Below, in pieces: positions 27,362 through 34,456 of a stretch of 42,460 bases of DNA. The notes under the pieces are model-generated. The model made no database searches. It was not told where the DNA came from and saw nothing but the letters and a program-made list of their open reading frames with translations. The position numbers were made by a program, and so were the translations under genes. Origin of the DNA: a virus; IMG/VR virus record IMGVR_UViG_3300009417_000013, positions 1 through 42,460 of that record; one strand, written 5' to 3'. The number at the start of each line of letters is the position of its first letter. Position 1 is the first letter of the stretch.

Positions 27362-27940
27362 ATGAATTTAAAAGAAGAATTTCAGGAGATTCCTACAACT
27401 GATTTACAAGTAATCTTAATCGAAAGCGAATTAGAAGAAGATTATGAAGCTTGTACTTTAATCAGAGATGAATTAGAAAGGAGGAAGGAGGAAGGAGGAA
27501 AGAAGCCTAAAGAGAAATATCTAACACATTTACTTGAGCGACCATTTAAGTATCTTTTTTTCGATGATTATATCAAATTTAAAACAGGATTGGAAATTAC
27601 TTTTCAAAGCAATCATGCTATCCCACCATATTTCTGTTTTTCTCAAATCCCAGCAAATGACGTTTCCGTTTATCCACTCAATATACACAATGAAGCCGAT
27701 GTCATAAAAAGCCACATCCTCAAAGAACTTGACAAAAACAATCTAATCATCTTAAAAAGCAATATAGACTCTTTCATCAAAAAGAATGTAAGAACTTATA
27801 AAAGATGTGGCGTTTTTGAAGTCATGCTAAAAGGATGTATCAAAAATCAGGAAGAAGATATTTTTCTTTTCAGCTATAACTTCACTCGTTATTCTGGTAT
27901 CAATACAAAAAAAGAACTTATTATAGAGATTCCTAAATAG
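27362..27940 (+). CDS. Hypothetical protein with UVR-like motif
   Basis: 192 residues. Residues 13-40 (DLQVILIESELEEDYEACTL, then IRDELERRK) fit the short helical UVR motif that mediates protein contacts in UvrB, UvrC and ClpC-type proteins. A Lys/Glu-rich linker follows, then a strand-helix domain of about 140 residues with no match I know (PPYFCFSQIPANDVSVYPLN; SNIDSFIKKNVRTYKRCGVF). It begins 1 bp after the peroxidase stop, so the two are co-transcribed. It ends 10 bp before the left arm of the terminator that holds the CRISPR array. Confidence 0.55.
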   Translation: MNLKEEFQEIPTTDLQVILIESELEEDYEACTLIRDELERRKEEGGKKPKEKYLTHLLERPFKYLFFDDYIKFKTGLEITFQSNHAIPPYFCFSQIPANDVSVYPLNIHNEADVIKSHILKELDKNNLIILKSNIDSFIKKNVRTYKRCGVFEVMLKGCIKNQEEDIFLFSYNFTRYSGINTKKELIIEIPK

Positions 27941-27950
27941 ACATAAAAAA

Positions 27951-28145
27951 AGCCCACAGTCAATAGGATTTCAATTCCAAGATGGTTCGATTAAAACTGC
28001 GTAACTACGGAGCGTTAAACCGTTGTCTCCTATATTTCAATTCCAAGATGGTTCGATTAAAACTTCAAAAATTTTACAGGACGAAACAGATGAAGCAACA
28101 TTTCAATTCCAAGATGGTTCGATTAAAACCCATTGACTGTGAGCT
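27951..28145. terminator. Bidirectional terminator whose loop is filled by the CRISPR array
   Basis: AGCCCACAGTCAAT(AGG) at 27951-27967, preceded by seven A, is complementary to CC-ATTGACTGTGAGCT at 28130-28145, followed by ATTTTTTT. The minus-strand RNA pairs 14 bp with one G-U, plus GG/CC with a bulge, and ends in seven U. It lies just past the metalloprotease stop. The left arm shares AGCCCACAGTC with the ordinary terminator at 30405-30430. What would be a short loop is 162 nt long and holds exactly three CRISPR repeats and two spacers. Confidence 0.75.
27968..28129 (-). CRISPR. Orphan mini-CRISPR array: 3 identical 30-nt repeats, 2 spacers of 36 nt
   Basis: Repeats at 27968-27997, 28034-28063 and 28100-28129 are identical. 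On the plus strand they begin ATTTCAATTCCAAGATGG and end TTCGATTAAAAC. Read on the minus strand they begin GTTTTAATCGAACC and end GGAATTGAAAT, like type I-B and III repeats whose crRNA handle is ATTGAAA plus one base. Spacers are 27998-28033 and 28064-28099. No cas gene is in the window. Only 22 and 27 nt separate the array from the stop codons on either side, so there is no leader. In the minus orientation it lies in the 3' UTR of the metalloprotease gene, and host Cas proteins would have to process it. Confidence 0.88.
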
Positions 28146-28151
28146 ATTTTT

Positions 28152-30377
28152 TTACCTTATCAAAACTTTCGCCTCAACCATTCCCCCCTCTCGCCATGTT
28201 TGTTGTGGATGTGATTTATATCCACGATTAGACGTGATTAAAATATCATAACGACCTCGTTCTACATCTAAAAGAAGCCTATCTTTTAATTTTCGTCCTG
28301 ATTCAGAGGAAATATAAACCAATTCTCCCGGATCTCCATAAAAACCATTATGATTCAAGTCTATCCAAATGAACCAGGTTGTTTTGGTTCTGCTTTTTTG
28401 TTCTAAAACCATATCATAACGAATGCCTTTACGAAGTGAAAACTCTTCATCGCTTCGATGAACACCCCCCTCTTTTAATTTGATTTCTGTATTCCGAATT
28501 TTGATACGTTTAACGTATAATATATCCGTTCGCTCAACTTCATAATCATTCCATTCCCCTCGATAACCAATTGGTATTGGTTTTGTATAATCACTATTAT
28601 ATCCTGCTTCGTAAATACTGATTTCAGTGAAGTTTTTATCAAAGCCAAAATGAAACCAAGCGAACCGATCCACACCGTTACAACTTGCAATTTTCACATA
28701 GATGTAACCGCTTTTGTTTTTCCATTCCCCTCGATCAAAGAATACTTTTTTCCCAGACAATCCACCGCCAACTTTTTGAAACTGTCCCCTATCAGGTTTC
28801 CCTGAAGATAGTTTTTTGATCTTTTGGCTGTTTTCCTCGCATAAGACAAATACTTCCTCATTTAGCTCTGTATAAAAAATGAAAGAATTTTCCTTTCCAC
28901 CAACAACGCCAAACCATCCTAAATCTTCTAAGAAGATTCCTTTCCAACGTCCTTGTTTATATTGCAATGTTAGAAACTCCATTTTGCTCCCTTGCTTACC
29001 TATGTATCGCTGATATTTTATTTCATATTCATTGATAAATAAAATGCCAAGTCCTACTATATTCTTTTTAGTTGGAACTAATCCTTCAAAAGCACTTGAA
29101 AAAAATTCGATTGAAATATTCTTAATATTGTTCTGTTTTTCGTGCATTTCTGCTTTTCCTACACAACGAAGCTCTACCCTATTTGCTGCGGTGCGTCTTA
29201 TACGCATATTTAAGCCCTTTGGCAAATTCCTGACCACATAATCACTTGGTAAAATACGAGCCTTAAAACGGCTATCACAGCCTATTAACTCAATCTCTAA
29301 TGGTGTATTGATTCGTCCATCATTTTGAAAGCCTTCTACAAAAAAGACAGAGGTACTAACTAATTGCGCCTTGATTGCATTGTCTAATTCAGTTTCAAAA
29401 ATCATCTCATTTTCAACACCTATTTTATTGCGTCCTGCTACATCAGAACTAAGCGTTTGGTAGGCTTTTTCTCTTTGTCCAGGCGTGAACATAATTTCGG
29501 CACCATAGTCCATGACGTTGTAGATATTACCAGGGCCACTGCAACCGCTTTCAAAATCACTTCCTTCTGCATCTATTGGCAAAACGATTGCATTAGCCCC
29601 GATAGTATTGGGTGTGTCCGCAATGCCATCATCAAATTTACAATTAGCCCTATCGCCTACAGTTCTATATTCCAAACGTCCATCGCTTCGATCATCGCCC
29701 CAGGCATGGGCTAATCCTAACCAATGCCCTACCTCATGTGCAAGTATATGTTCTCTATTGGTATCCAGAGCCAAACCTGTTTTGCCTAAATAACCTTTTG
29801 CAATAACAATACCATCTTTATAAGTTGAATTAGGAGAATCAACCAGCTCTGGATAAAACGCATAGCCACTTGCTCCGTTAATTGCATCGACGACCCACAC
29901 ATTCAAATACTTACTTCGATCAAAAAACGCTTCTTTTTGTAAATCGCCCAAACTATAACCAACAGGACGCTCATAGTAAAATACACCTGTTATTCGATTT
30001 CCTACTTCGTCGTAGTCCGCTATCTGAAAATCCATGTCCATAGAGACCTGATCTTCAAAAAACATATTGCCCTCAATCAAACGGTCTTCATTCGTCGCAC
30101 TAAAATCTGCATTCAAATCTTGTACGGCTCTTTCGATTTGTTCACGTTCTACTTTGTCAGTCTCGCAGCTCTTTGTGACGATATGGAAGACAAGCGGAAT
30201 CGTTCGTTTTTGATAATCTATATCAACTCGTTTCGTTTTTTCCAATTTTGCACCGTTGGCGTGGCGTTCCAATTGGCGTTCCAAATCACAACATTCTTGT
30301 GAAAACATCGAACAAAAAATACAAGTGGTCAATAACAACAACATTAAGATTCCTCTTGATAATTTCTTCAAATTCAT
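28152..30377 (-). CDS. Secreted M43 (pappalysin-type) zinc metalloprotease with GEVED-like domain
   Basis: 741 residues with a signal peptide (ILMLLLLTTCIFCSMFS). The M43 catalytic domain spans about residues 55-335: zinc site HEVGHWLGLAH (214-224, three His and catalytic Glu), preceded by KYLNVWVVDAI, and Met-turn NVMDYG near residue 290. Residues 340-640 are beta-rich with repeated GEW segments (DRGEWKNKSGYIYVKIASC; YRGEWNDYEVERTDILYVK). The C-terminal 90 residues (TTWFIWIDLNHNGFYGDPGE) look like a GEVED domain, common in secreted Bacteroidota enzymes. No clear type IX sorting domain follows. It is bracketed by two related terminators. Likely lysogen cargo that degrades external proteins. 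Confidence 0.9.
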   Translation of the reverse strand: MNLKKLSRGILMLLLLTTCIFCSMFSQECCDLERQLERHANGAKLEKTKRVDIDYQKRTIPLVFHIVTKSCETDKVEREQIERAVQDLNADFSATNEDRLIEGNMFFEDQVSMDMDFQIADYDEVGNRITGVFYYERPVGYSLGDLQKEAFFDRSKYLNVWVVDAINGASGYAFYPELVDSPNSTYKDGIVIAKGYLGKTGLALDTNREHILAHEVGHWLGLAHAWGDDRSDGRLEYRTVGDRANCKFDDGIADTPNTIGANAIVLPIDAEGSDFESGCSGPGNIYNVMDYGAEIMFTPGQREKAYQTLSSDVAGRNKIGVENEMIFETELDNAIKAQLVSTSVFFVEGFQNDGRINTPLEIELIGCDSRFKARILPSDYVVRNLPKGLNMRIRRTAANRVELRCVGKAEMHEKQNNIKNISIEFFSSAFEGLVPTKKNIVGLGILFINEYEIKYQRYIGKQGSKMEFLTLQYKQGRWKGIFLEDLGWFGVVGGKENSFIFYTELNEEVFVLCEENSQKIKKLSSGKPDRGQFQKVGGGLSGKKVFFDRGEWKNKSGYIYVKIASCNGVDRFAWFHFGFDKNFTEISIYEAGYNSDYTKPIPIGYRGEWNDYEVERTDILYVKRIKIRNTEIKLKEGGVHRSDEEFSLRKGIRYDMVLEQKSRTKTTWFIWIDLNHNGFYGDPGELVYISSESGRKLKDRLLLDVERGRYDILITSNRGYKSHPQQTWREGGMVEAKVLIR

Positions 30378-30404
30378 AATTGATATATTTTAAATAAAAA
30401 AAAA

Positions 30405-30430
30405 AGCCCACAGTCTTACGACCATGAGCT
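30405..30430 (-). terminator. Terminator downstream of 30452-30934
   Basis: On the minus strand AGCTCATGGTC pairs with GACTGTGGGCT (with G-U pairs) across GTAA, followed by ten U. It shares its AGCCCACAGTC arm with the terminator that encloses the CRISPR array at the other end of the metalloprotease gene. Confidence 0.85.
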
Positions 30431-30451
30431 TCAACACGTATAAGATACTCT

Positions 30452-30934
30452 CTATGTGGAGGTAGTTTTCTCCGCATTTTCTTCGGCGAGAGCATCTTCC
30501 CCTTCGTTCCCATTATTCCCAGCAGCCTCTTCTCCCCCATTCTCAAGATCAGTAGCAGTGTTCTCCTCTTTAGGTGTGTCATCTTCTCCATCATTAGCAG
30601 TTGCCCCGTAGGTAGGTTCAATTTTGTCACTCGCTGAAAAGCTGCCTTTTCCGATTGCTTTGTAACCATTATCAGCGCACTCTTCAATTGCAATCAAAGA
30701 AACGGTATTGGCGCCGATTGGTGTCATTTTTTCAATCTGGCTTTCGTCATTGATTGAGACTAAGAACAATTCGTCGGAGACAGCAACAATCATATTTTTA
30801 GGAACAATCTCTTCTTTGTTAGCTTCTACAAATTCAAGACTCAATTGCTGAATTTCAAGGCTTGTAACTGCTGCATTTTCTTGGTGCTTCATTCCTAAAG
30901 TCAAAGCTCTTACGAGTGCATTTACATTCTTCAT
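30452..30934 (-). CDS. Hypothetical protein with acidic disordered tail
   Basis: 160 residues. The first 100 form a compact alpha/beta unit (LEIQQLSLEFVEANKEEIVP, MIVAVSDELFLVSINDE). The last 55 are acidic and low-complexity (NDGEDDTPKEENTATDLENG), with Glu, Asn and Gly in excess. No family recognised, no signal peptide. It is the gene just upstream of the metalloprotease, separated by a terminator. A competing frame at 30286-30693 gives an arginine/methionine-rich product that looks like a shadow. Confidence 0.6.
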   Translation of the reverse strand: MKNVNALVRALTLGMKHQENAAVTSLEIQQLSLEFVEANKEEIVPKNMIVAVSDELFLVSINDESQIEKMTPIGANTVSLIAIEECADNGYKAIGKGSFSASDKIEPTYGATANDGEDDTPKEENTATDLENGGEEAAGNNGNEGEDALAEENAEKTTST

Positions 30935-31000
30935 AAAACATGTACTTTTAAATGTGAAAAAATAAAAGAACTTGTTTTTCTAAATTAGTTTGTTGGAAAA

Positions 31001-31029
31001 GAAGCTATAAGCAAACCACTTATAGCTTC
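31001..31029 (-). terminator. Perfect 11-bp hairpin upstream of 30452-30934
   Basis: GAAGCTATAAG (31001-31011) pairs exactly with CTTATAGCTTC (31019-31029) around a 7-nt loop. On the minus strand it is followed by TTTTCC, a short U-tract. It could be a second terminator for the operon ending at 31205 or a leader hairpin of the downstream gene. Confidence 0.55.
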
Positions 31030-31080
31030 TCATAGAATAGATAAATATAGACGAACTTTCTCAACAAAGATAAACTTTTT

Positions 31081-31098
31081 CTTCGTATTGTGAAAAAA
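31081..31098 (-). promoter_or_regulatory. Operator-like box TTCACAATACGAAG
   Basis: On the minus strand this reads TTTTTTCACAATACGAAG. The core TTTCACAATACGAA recurs at 35111-35128 and 35356-35371, and is related to the TTACAATA boxes of the immunity region at 41.7 kb. It lies just past a terminator, in a plausible promoter position for the 30452-30934 gene and metalloprotease. Binding by the repressor is inference. Confidence 0.45.
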
Positions 31099-31108
31099 AT
31101 AAATAAAA

Positions 31109-31140
31109 AAAGCCACCATTTGGAGGGAAATGGTGGCTTT
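31109..31140 (-). terminator. Strong terminator of the 31.2-33 kb operon
   Basis: AAAGCCACCATTT (31109-31121) and AAATGGTGGCTTT (31128-31140) are perfectly complementary with a 6-nt loop. The minus strand continues with TTTTTTTATTTATTTTTTT. It follows the 31205-31639 gene by 64 bp. Confidence 0.9.
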
Positions 31141-31204
31141 ATACTCGCTATTCTCAATTAGCTGCTTACAATTTCATTTACGAATAGTTAATTATTTTGT
31201 TTCA

Positions 31205-31639
31205 CTAAAAGAAAATACTTGGCGATTCTGTTTCAACATATAATCTTTTTGTTTCCTTGTCGAAATTCAAAACCACTGCATCTCCCCATAGTTTAAAAAA
31301 GTAGTCCAGTGTTTCCTTTTCTATCATTTCTATATCGGTGGCTTCTGGAATGTAAATGCGATCAAAAATAAAATGTTTTTCATCATTGAGTACATCCCAT
31401 AAAACTAAAATCTCATTTCCTTTGCTTTCCTTCACCTCGACCTCTAATGAAAATGGAGAAATGGCATCGCCTAAGACAGTCTCTAATACTAATTCATGTG
31501 TTCCTACTTCTTGCAATTTATTATAATTGTCTACACTAAAAGGAATCTGTGGTGAGCCAACTGTTCGATTAATCATTTTGGATATGTTTGGAATATCGAA
31601 AATTGGTCCATTTGTGATTGATAAGAAAAATGTGTTCAT
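31205..31639 (-). CDS. Hypothetical protein
   Basis: 144 residues, strand-rich (HELVLETVLGDAISPFSLEV, EVKESKGNEILVLWDVLNDE), acidic, no signal peptide or membrane segment, no family recognised. It is the last gene of a minus-strand set of small genes and is followed by a strong terminator. The upstream 68-residue gene ends 4 bp before its start, so they form an operon. Confidence 0.6.
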   Translation of the reverse strand: MNTFFLSITNGPIFDIPNISKMINRTVGSPQIPFSVDNYNKLQEVGTHELVLETVLGDAISPFSLEVEVKESKGNEILVLWDVLNDEKHFIFDRIYIPEATDIEMIEKETLDYFFKLWGDAVVLNFDKETKRLYVETESPSIFF

Positions 31640-31643
31640 AATT

Positions 31644-31850
31644 TTAATTTATTTCGTTAGGTGATTTAATAATTAATTTTAAGTCTTTTGAGTAAATATT
31701 AATAATAGGAATATCTTTCGTTATAGTTTTAATAGTTTCTTTTTTCAAATGATGAATCTCTAATCCTAATTCTGTTACTTCTACAAATTCCTCTCCAGTT
31801 GTTTCTCTCATGACTTTTCTCACAACCAGAGGCTTTTTAACATCTTTCAT
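31644..31850 (-). CDS. Small hypothetical protein
   Basis: 68 residues, basic N-terminus and strand-rich (VVRKVMRETTGEEFVEVTEL; DIPIINIYSKDLKLIIKSPN). No family recognised. It lies 4 bp upstream of the 31205-31639 gene and 34 bp downstream of another small gene, which makes a real co-transcribed gene likely despite its size. Confidence 0.5.
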   Translation of the reverse strand: MKDVKKPLVVRKVMRETTGEEFVEVTELGLEIHHLKKETIKTITKDIPIINIYSKDLKLIIKSPNEIN

Positions 31851-31884
31851 ACTTGTAATTTTGAATTAAAAAAATGGTTTCTTG

Positions 31885-32091
31885 CTACTCCCCTACTCTA
31901 TTCCCCAATTTAAAGAATAGTCCTTTTAGTTTTTCTAAAAACTTCAACTCTTCTCGTCCTATTGGATCTTCGTCTAAAAGTGTAACGGACATGTTTCTTA
32001 ATAATTCATACAGCCGTTTTGGATCTGTATCTGCTAAGATTTTGTCAAATTCGTTTTTAACAATTTTTTCTTGACTTTTCGTTAATGACAT
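31885..32091 (-). CDS. Small hypothetical helical protein
   Basis: 68 residues from the ATG at 32091 (MSLTKSQEKIVKNEFDKILA). The same frame stays open upstream to 32226 through the dispersed hairpin element, but that part is clearly repeat DNA, so the shorter start was chosen. Helical and charged (DPKRLYELLRNMSVTLLDED), no membrane segment. No function can be assigned. Confidence 0.5.
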   Translation of the reverse strand: MSLTKSQEKIVKNEFDKILADTDPKRLYELLRNMSVTLLDEDPIGREELKFLEKLKGLFFKLGNRVGE

Positions 32092-32140
32092 AATTTCTGA
32101 TTTTTGGTTTTTTGAAATAGGTTCTATCCTTCTAAGATAG

Positions 32141-32259
32141 ACCCGATAGTAGTGGTATGGTGGCGGTTGAGACACACGGCCGTGTGTCTCAACATAAGCC
32201 ACCATAAGAACGGATAGCGGGCCCATGCATTGCGACGAAGCTCCCCACCGTTCTCTCCT
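32141..32259 (+). repeat. Dispersed hairpin element, copy 2, with a 28-bp palindrome in the loop
   Basis: It shares with copies 1 and 3 the opening ACCCGATAGTAGTGGTATGG, the TGGTGG/CCACC stem, CGGATAGCGGG, CGACGAAGCTCC and the TTCTCTCCT end. Where the others have a GAATGTAT loop, this copy carries GTTGAGACACACGG and its exact complement (32166-32193), a GC-rich 28-bp perfect palindrome. Stem conserved, apex replaced: the hairpin itself seems to be the selected feature. Confidence 0.88.
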
Positions 32260-32524
32260 ATTGGAAATTTATTGTATAGAAATATTTTCGCTCAATTTTA
32301 TGTTGTCTTAATTTATCGCTCCAATCGTTTTTCTTATACATAAGAACCTTTCGATTCGTTCCCTCTCGATAGCCAACAAGCTCTCTATTACACATACGAT
32401 TATATACGCTTTTTCGCATCTTTTTATTAAAAGACAAGGTATTGAACAAACTGTTCAATGAGGGAAAATACGCCTTCTCTTCGTCTATACAAACGCCTTG
32501 ATACTTGAAAAAATATTGAGACAT
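32258..32524 (-). CDS. Small hypothetical protein
   Basis: 88 residues, aromatic and basic (YFFKYQGVCIDEEKAYFPSL; NKKMRKSVYNRMCNRELVGY). The middle could be a small winged-helix-like DNA-binding unit, but this is weak. It ends at the edge of hairpin element copy 2 and overlaps the end of the upstream gene by 40 bp, an unusually long overlap. Confidence 0.5.
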   Translation of the reverse strand: MSQYFFKYQGVCIDEEKAYFPSLNSLFNTLSFNKKMRKSVYNRMCNRELVGYREGTNRKVLMYKKNDWSDKLRQHKIERKYFYTINFQ

Positions 32525-32961
32525 CTTTCTTTAAATTTAAGTAAATGAGAAATATACTCCTTTTTTTCGGTTGAGGGGAGAGATAGGGGAGGGGCTGTTG
32601 TTCGCCCCTCCGCTACTCTTTCTGACAACTTTACATTTTCGTTTTTCATCAATCCTTTTTCGCCATATTTTGGCATTGAATCGAATTTTATTTTTGCGAG
32701 AAATTGAATAAAAATCAAATAGGTGTTGTAAGCAGGGGAAACGTTCTTGAGAGGTTTGGTATAATTGACCAATTCCAATATTCCCATCTCTGTACCTTCA
32801 TCGTCGGAGACTCCAGTGTACTTCTCCGAAATAATATGATGTTTTTGTGTATTGGTCTTTGGATCAAGGTGTGAGTATAAGACCGTTTTGATACAGGTAA
32901 GGGAATCTATCCACAATTTAATGACAATACTATCCCCAATTTCAGATACATAAGCTTTCAT
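32485..32961 (-). CDS. Hypothetical protein
   Basis: 158 residues from ATG 32961 (MKAYVSEIGDSIVIKLWIDS). The frame extends to an ATG at 33033, but those 24 residues overlap the structured leader and its inverted repeats, so the inner start is favoured. The N-terminal half is strand-rich and the middle helical (YNTYLIFIQFLAKIKFDSM). A low-complexity segment (EGRTTAPPLSLPSTEKKE) precedes a final helix. No family recognised. It is preceded by an elaborate inverted-repeat region, suggesting regulation at the RNA level. Confidence 0.5.
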   Translation of the reverse strand: MKAYVSEIGDSIVIKLWIDSLTCIKTVLYSHLDPKTNTQKHHIISEKYTGVSDDEGTEMGILELVNYTKPLKNVSPAYNTYLIFIQFLAKIKFDSMPKYGEKGLMKNENVKLSERVAEGRTTAPPLSLPSTEKKEYISHLLKFKERCLNIFSSIKAFV

Positions 32962-33028
32962 AGGATAACTTTTTAGGTGACAAAATGACATAGAAAAACC
33001 GACAATCACAAGACGGCTTTCCTTAAAT

Positions 33029-33180
33029 GTCACTCTAAGAGAAAGTTAGCAATCATATCTGGTGGGATATGAAAACCGTCAAGAATTGTCGGCTATATAC
33101 AAACACCCAAAAAGGTGTAATTATCCAATAAAATATAAATAGTAGAGAATTGATGATTACTCAACTCTCTTAGAGTGACG
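33029..33180. repeat. 152-bp region bounded by 14-bp perfect inverted repeats
   Basis: GTCACTCTAAGAGA (33029-33042) is exactly complementary to TCTCTTAGAGTGAC (33167-33180). A second, imperfect inverted pair (CCGACAATCACAAGACGG near 33000 and CCGTCAAGAATTGTCGG near 33093-33109) crosses it. No coding frame lies inside. It may be a structured leader of the downstream small genes, a binding site, or a tiny non-autonomous element. The flanks show no obvious target-site duplication. Confidence 0.6.
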
Positions 33181-33259
33181 CTTCAAAGGTATCACAAATT
33201 TTTTGAAAAATCAAAAGAGGAGTGTTTTAATTTTGTGAAACTTTGTTTGTCTTAAACAA

Positions 33260-33288
33260 AAATCCCGTTCTGGTTAGGAACGGGATTT
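33260..33288. terminator. Bidirectional terminator after the TPR protein gene
   Basis: AAATCCCGTTC (33260-33270) pairs with GAACGGGATTT (33278-33288) around TGGTTAG. U-tracts occur on both strands (plus TTTTTTTTATTTTTTT, minus TTTTTG). It starts 4 bp past the stop of the minus-strand gene at 33292. Confidence 0.88.
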
Positions 33289-33291
33289 TTT

Positions 33292-33993
33292 TTATTTTTT
33301 TGTTATTCGATATTTTCTTCTCTCATTATAAATCGGTTCATTCCATTTGCAAACACCGCCATGCCTAGAACAAGTTCCTCGTCCTTCTGAATCGCTAGTC
33401 GTTCCATCACAGCATCTTCTTTGATAGCCAATAATGTCTTTTATTATTGGATTTATCTTGTCGTATAGTTTTTTTGCTTCTTCATTATCCAATTCAGCAG
33501 CTTCAAAAACTTGAACAATAGCATCTTCTTTCTTTTTTAGTTTCAAAAGGCATTGTCCTTTTATTAAATAAATATCGCTCTTGAACTGACCTGTTATGTT
33601 ACTTAAAGCATCTAATTCTCTAATTGACTCTTGATATTTTCCCATTTTTTTCAAAACAATTCCCTTTTTCAATTGAGCTTCATAGTTTTCAGGATATATT
33701 AAAAGCGCACTATCTAAACCTACTAATGCTTGTTTGTATCTTTTTCTTTCAGAATTTTTCGTTGCTGTATCAAAATATACTTGCGAGCTATCTTTTTTTG
33801 CTTGAATCGCTAATCTACTTTTTTCTGTTTCTAATCTGATTCGTTCATCTTCTATTTTTTTATTTTCTGCGTCTACTTTTTCCTTTGCAATTCTTTCCTT
33901 TTCTTGTTTTTCATGGTTCAAATTGCCTATATATGCTATACCAAATAACAATAAGAACACTATTCCTGCAATCTTTAATTTTCTTTTATTCAT
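33292..33993 (-). CDS. Membrane-anchored TPR protein with DUF3761-like C-terminus
   Basis: 233 residues. An N-terminal membrane helix (IAGIVFLLLFGIAYIGNL, residues 9-26) is followed by a coiled coil (30-70). About three TPR-like helix pairs (75-180: YKQALVGLDSALLIYPENYE; KYQESIRELDALSNITGQF) come next, and a C-terminal GYQRRCCDGTTSDSEGRGTC followed by SRHGGVCKW. That end matches the Cys/His/Gly pattern of DUF3761, a small exported domain of unknown function. The bulk probably lies outside the inner membrane. It is a single-gene unit with its own terminator, typical of a lysogenic-conversion gene. No target is evident. Confidence 0.75.
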   Translation of the reverse strand: MNKRKLKIAGIVFLLLFGIAYIGNLNHEKQEKERIAKEKVDAENKKIEDERIRLETEKSRLAIQAKKDSSQVYFDTATKNSERKRYKQALVGLDSALLIYPENYEAQLKKGIVLKKMGKYQESIRELDALSNITGQFKSDIYLIKGQCLLKLKKKEDAIVQVFEAAELDNEEAKKLYDKINPIIKDIIGYQRRCCDGTTSDSEGRGTCSRHGGVCKWNEPIYNERRKYRITKK

Positions 33994-34044
33994 AATAAAT
34001 GAGGTTAGTTAAATAAAGCATAAATATACAAAAAAATATATTTA

Positions 34045-34137
34045 AGGAGAGAAGGGTGGGAGCTTCGTCGTGGCGCATGGTCCCGCTATCCGTTCTTATG
34101 GTGGATACATTCCCACCATACCACTACTATCGGGTCT
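34045..34137 (-). repeat. Dispersed hairpin element, copy 3 (inverted)
   Basis: The reverse complement reads ACCCGATAGTAGTGGTATGG, GGGAATGTATCC, then CGGATAGCGGGACC, CGACGAAGCTCC and TTCTCTCCT. It is nearly identical to copy 1 in its loop and to copy 2 in its flanks. It occupies the gap between the TPR gene and the lipoprotein gene. Confidence 0.88.
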
Positions 34138-34209
34138 ATGTTGGGAGGTTTTTACCTTTGCAAAAAAATCCTTATATTTACATCATTCATTCATCAAAAG
34201 TATATTATT

Positions 34210-34404
34210 ATGAAAAAGATATTTTTATTGATTTTATTATGTATATCTGTAGGCTGTAACAAAGAACAAAAAGAGTTAGAAGCCTGTCAAGAAGCCCTCT
34301 TAGGTAAGTGGGGATTCTGGCTTATAGCGGAATTAACAGAGACTGATTTAGAGATTTACTATGAAGAAGGTGATTTTAGCTTTTTTTATAAAAAAATCAA
34401 CTAA
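34210..34404 (+). CDS. Small lipoprotein, superinfection-exclusion candidate
   Basis: 64 residues from ATG 34210 (MKKIFLLILLCISVGCNKEQ): a typical lipoprotein signal with lipobox ISVGC, then a short mature part (ELEACQEALLGKWGFWLIAE, then an acidic YYEEGDFSFF end). The frame extends upstream to 34138 into repeat DNA, so the inner start is better. A lone, short, plus-strand lipoprotein gene with its own terminator in a prophage is reminiscent of lipoproteins that block receptor use by other phages, but no sequence homology supports this. Confidence 0.7.
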   Translation: MKKIFLLILLCISVGCNKEQKELEACQEALLGKWGFWLIAELTETDLEIYYEEGDFSFFYKKIN

Positions 34405-34412
34405 AAGAAACT

Positions 34413-34452
34413 AAAAAAGCCCCATTTACAAGTTTGTAAATGGGGCTTTTTT
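34413..34452. terminator. Perfect bidirectional terminator between convergent genes
   Basis: AAAAAAGCCCCATTTACAA and its exact complement TTGTAAATGGGGCTTTTTT form a 19-bp stem with a 2-nt loop. It separates the lipoprotein gene (+) from the 34457-34708 gene (-) and serves both. Confidence 0.95.
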
Positions 34453-34456
34453 CATT

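Noticed and set aside
27998-28033. Spacer 1 as self-targeting within the window
   Set aside because: By eye I found no match longer than about 8 nt; a database search would be needed for other targets.
27982-28251. An 89-codon plus-strand frame across the CRISPR array
   Set aside because: Its protein is just the translated 30-nt repeats and spacers, then the antisense of the metalloprotease gene.
30286-30693. A 135-codon minus-strand frame
   Set aside because: It overlaps the better-supported 30452-30934 gene and the terminator and metalloprotease start, with an implausible Arg/Met-rich composition.
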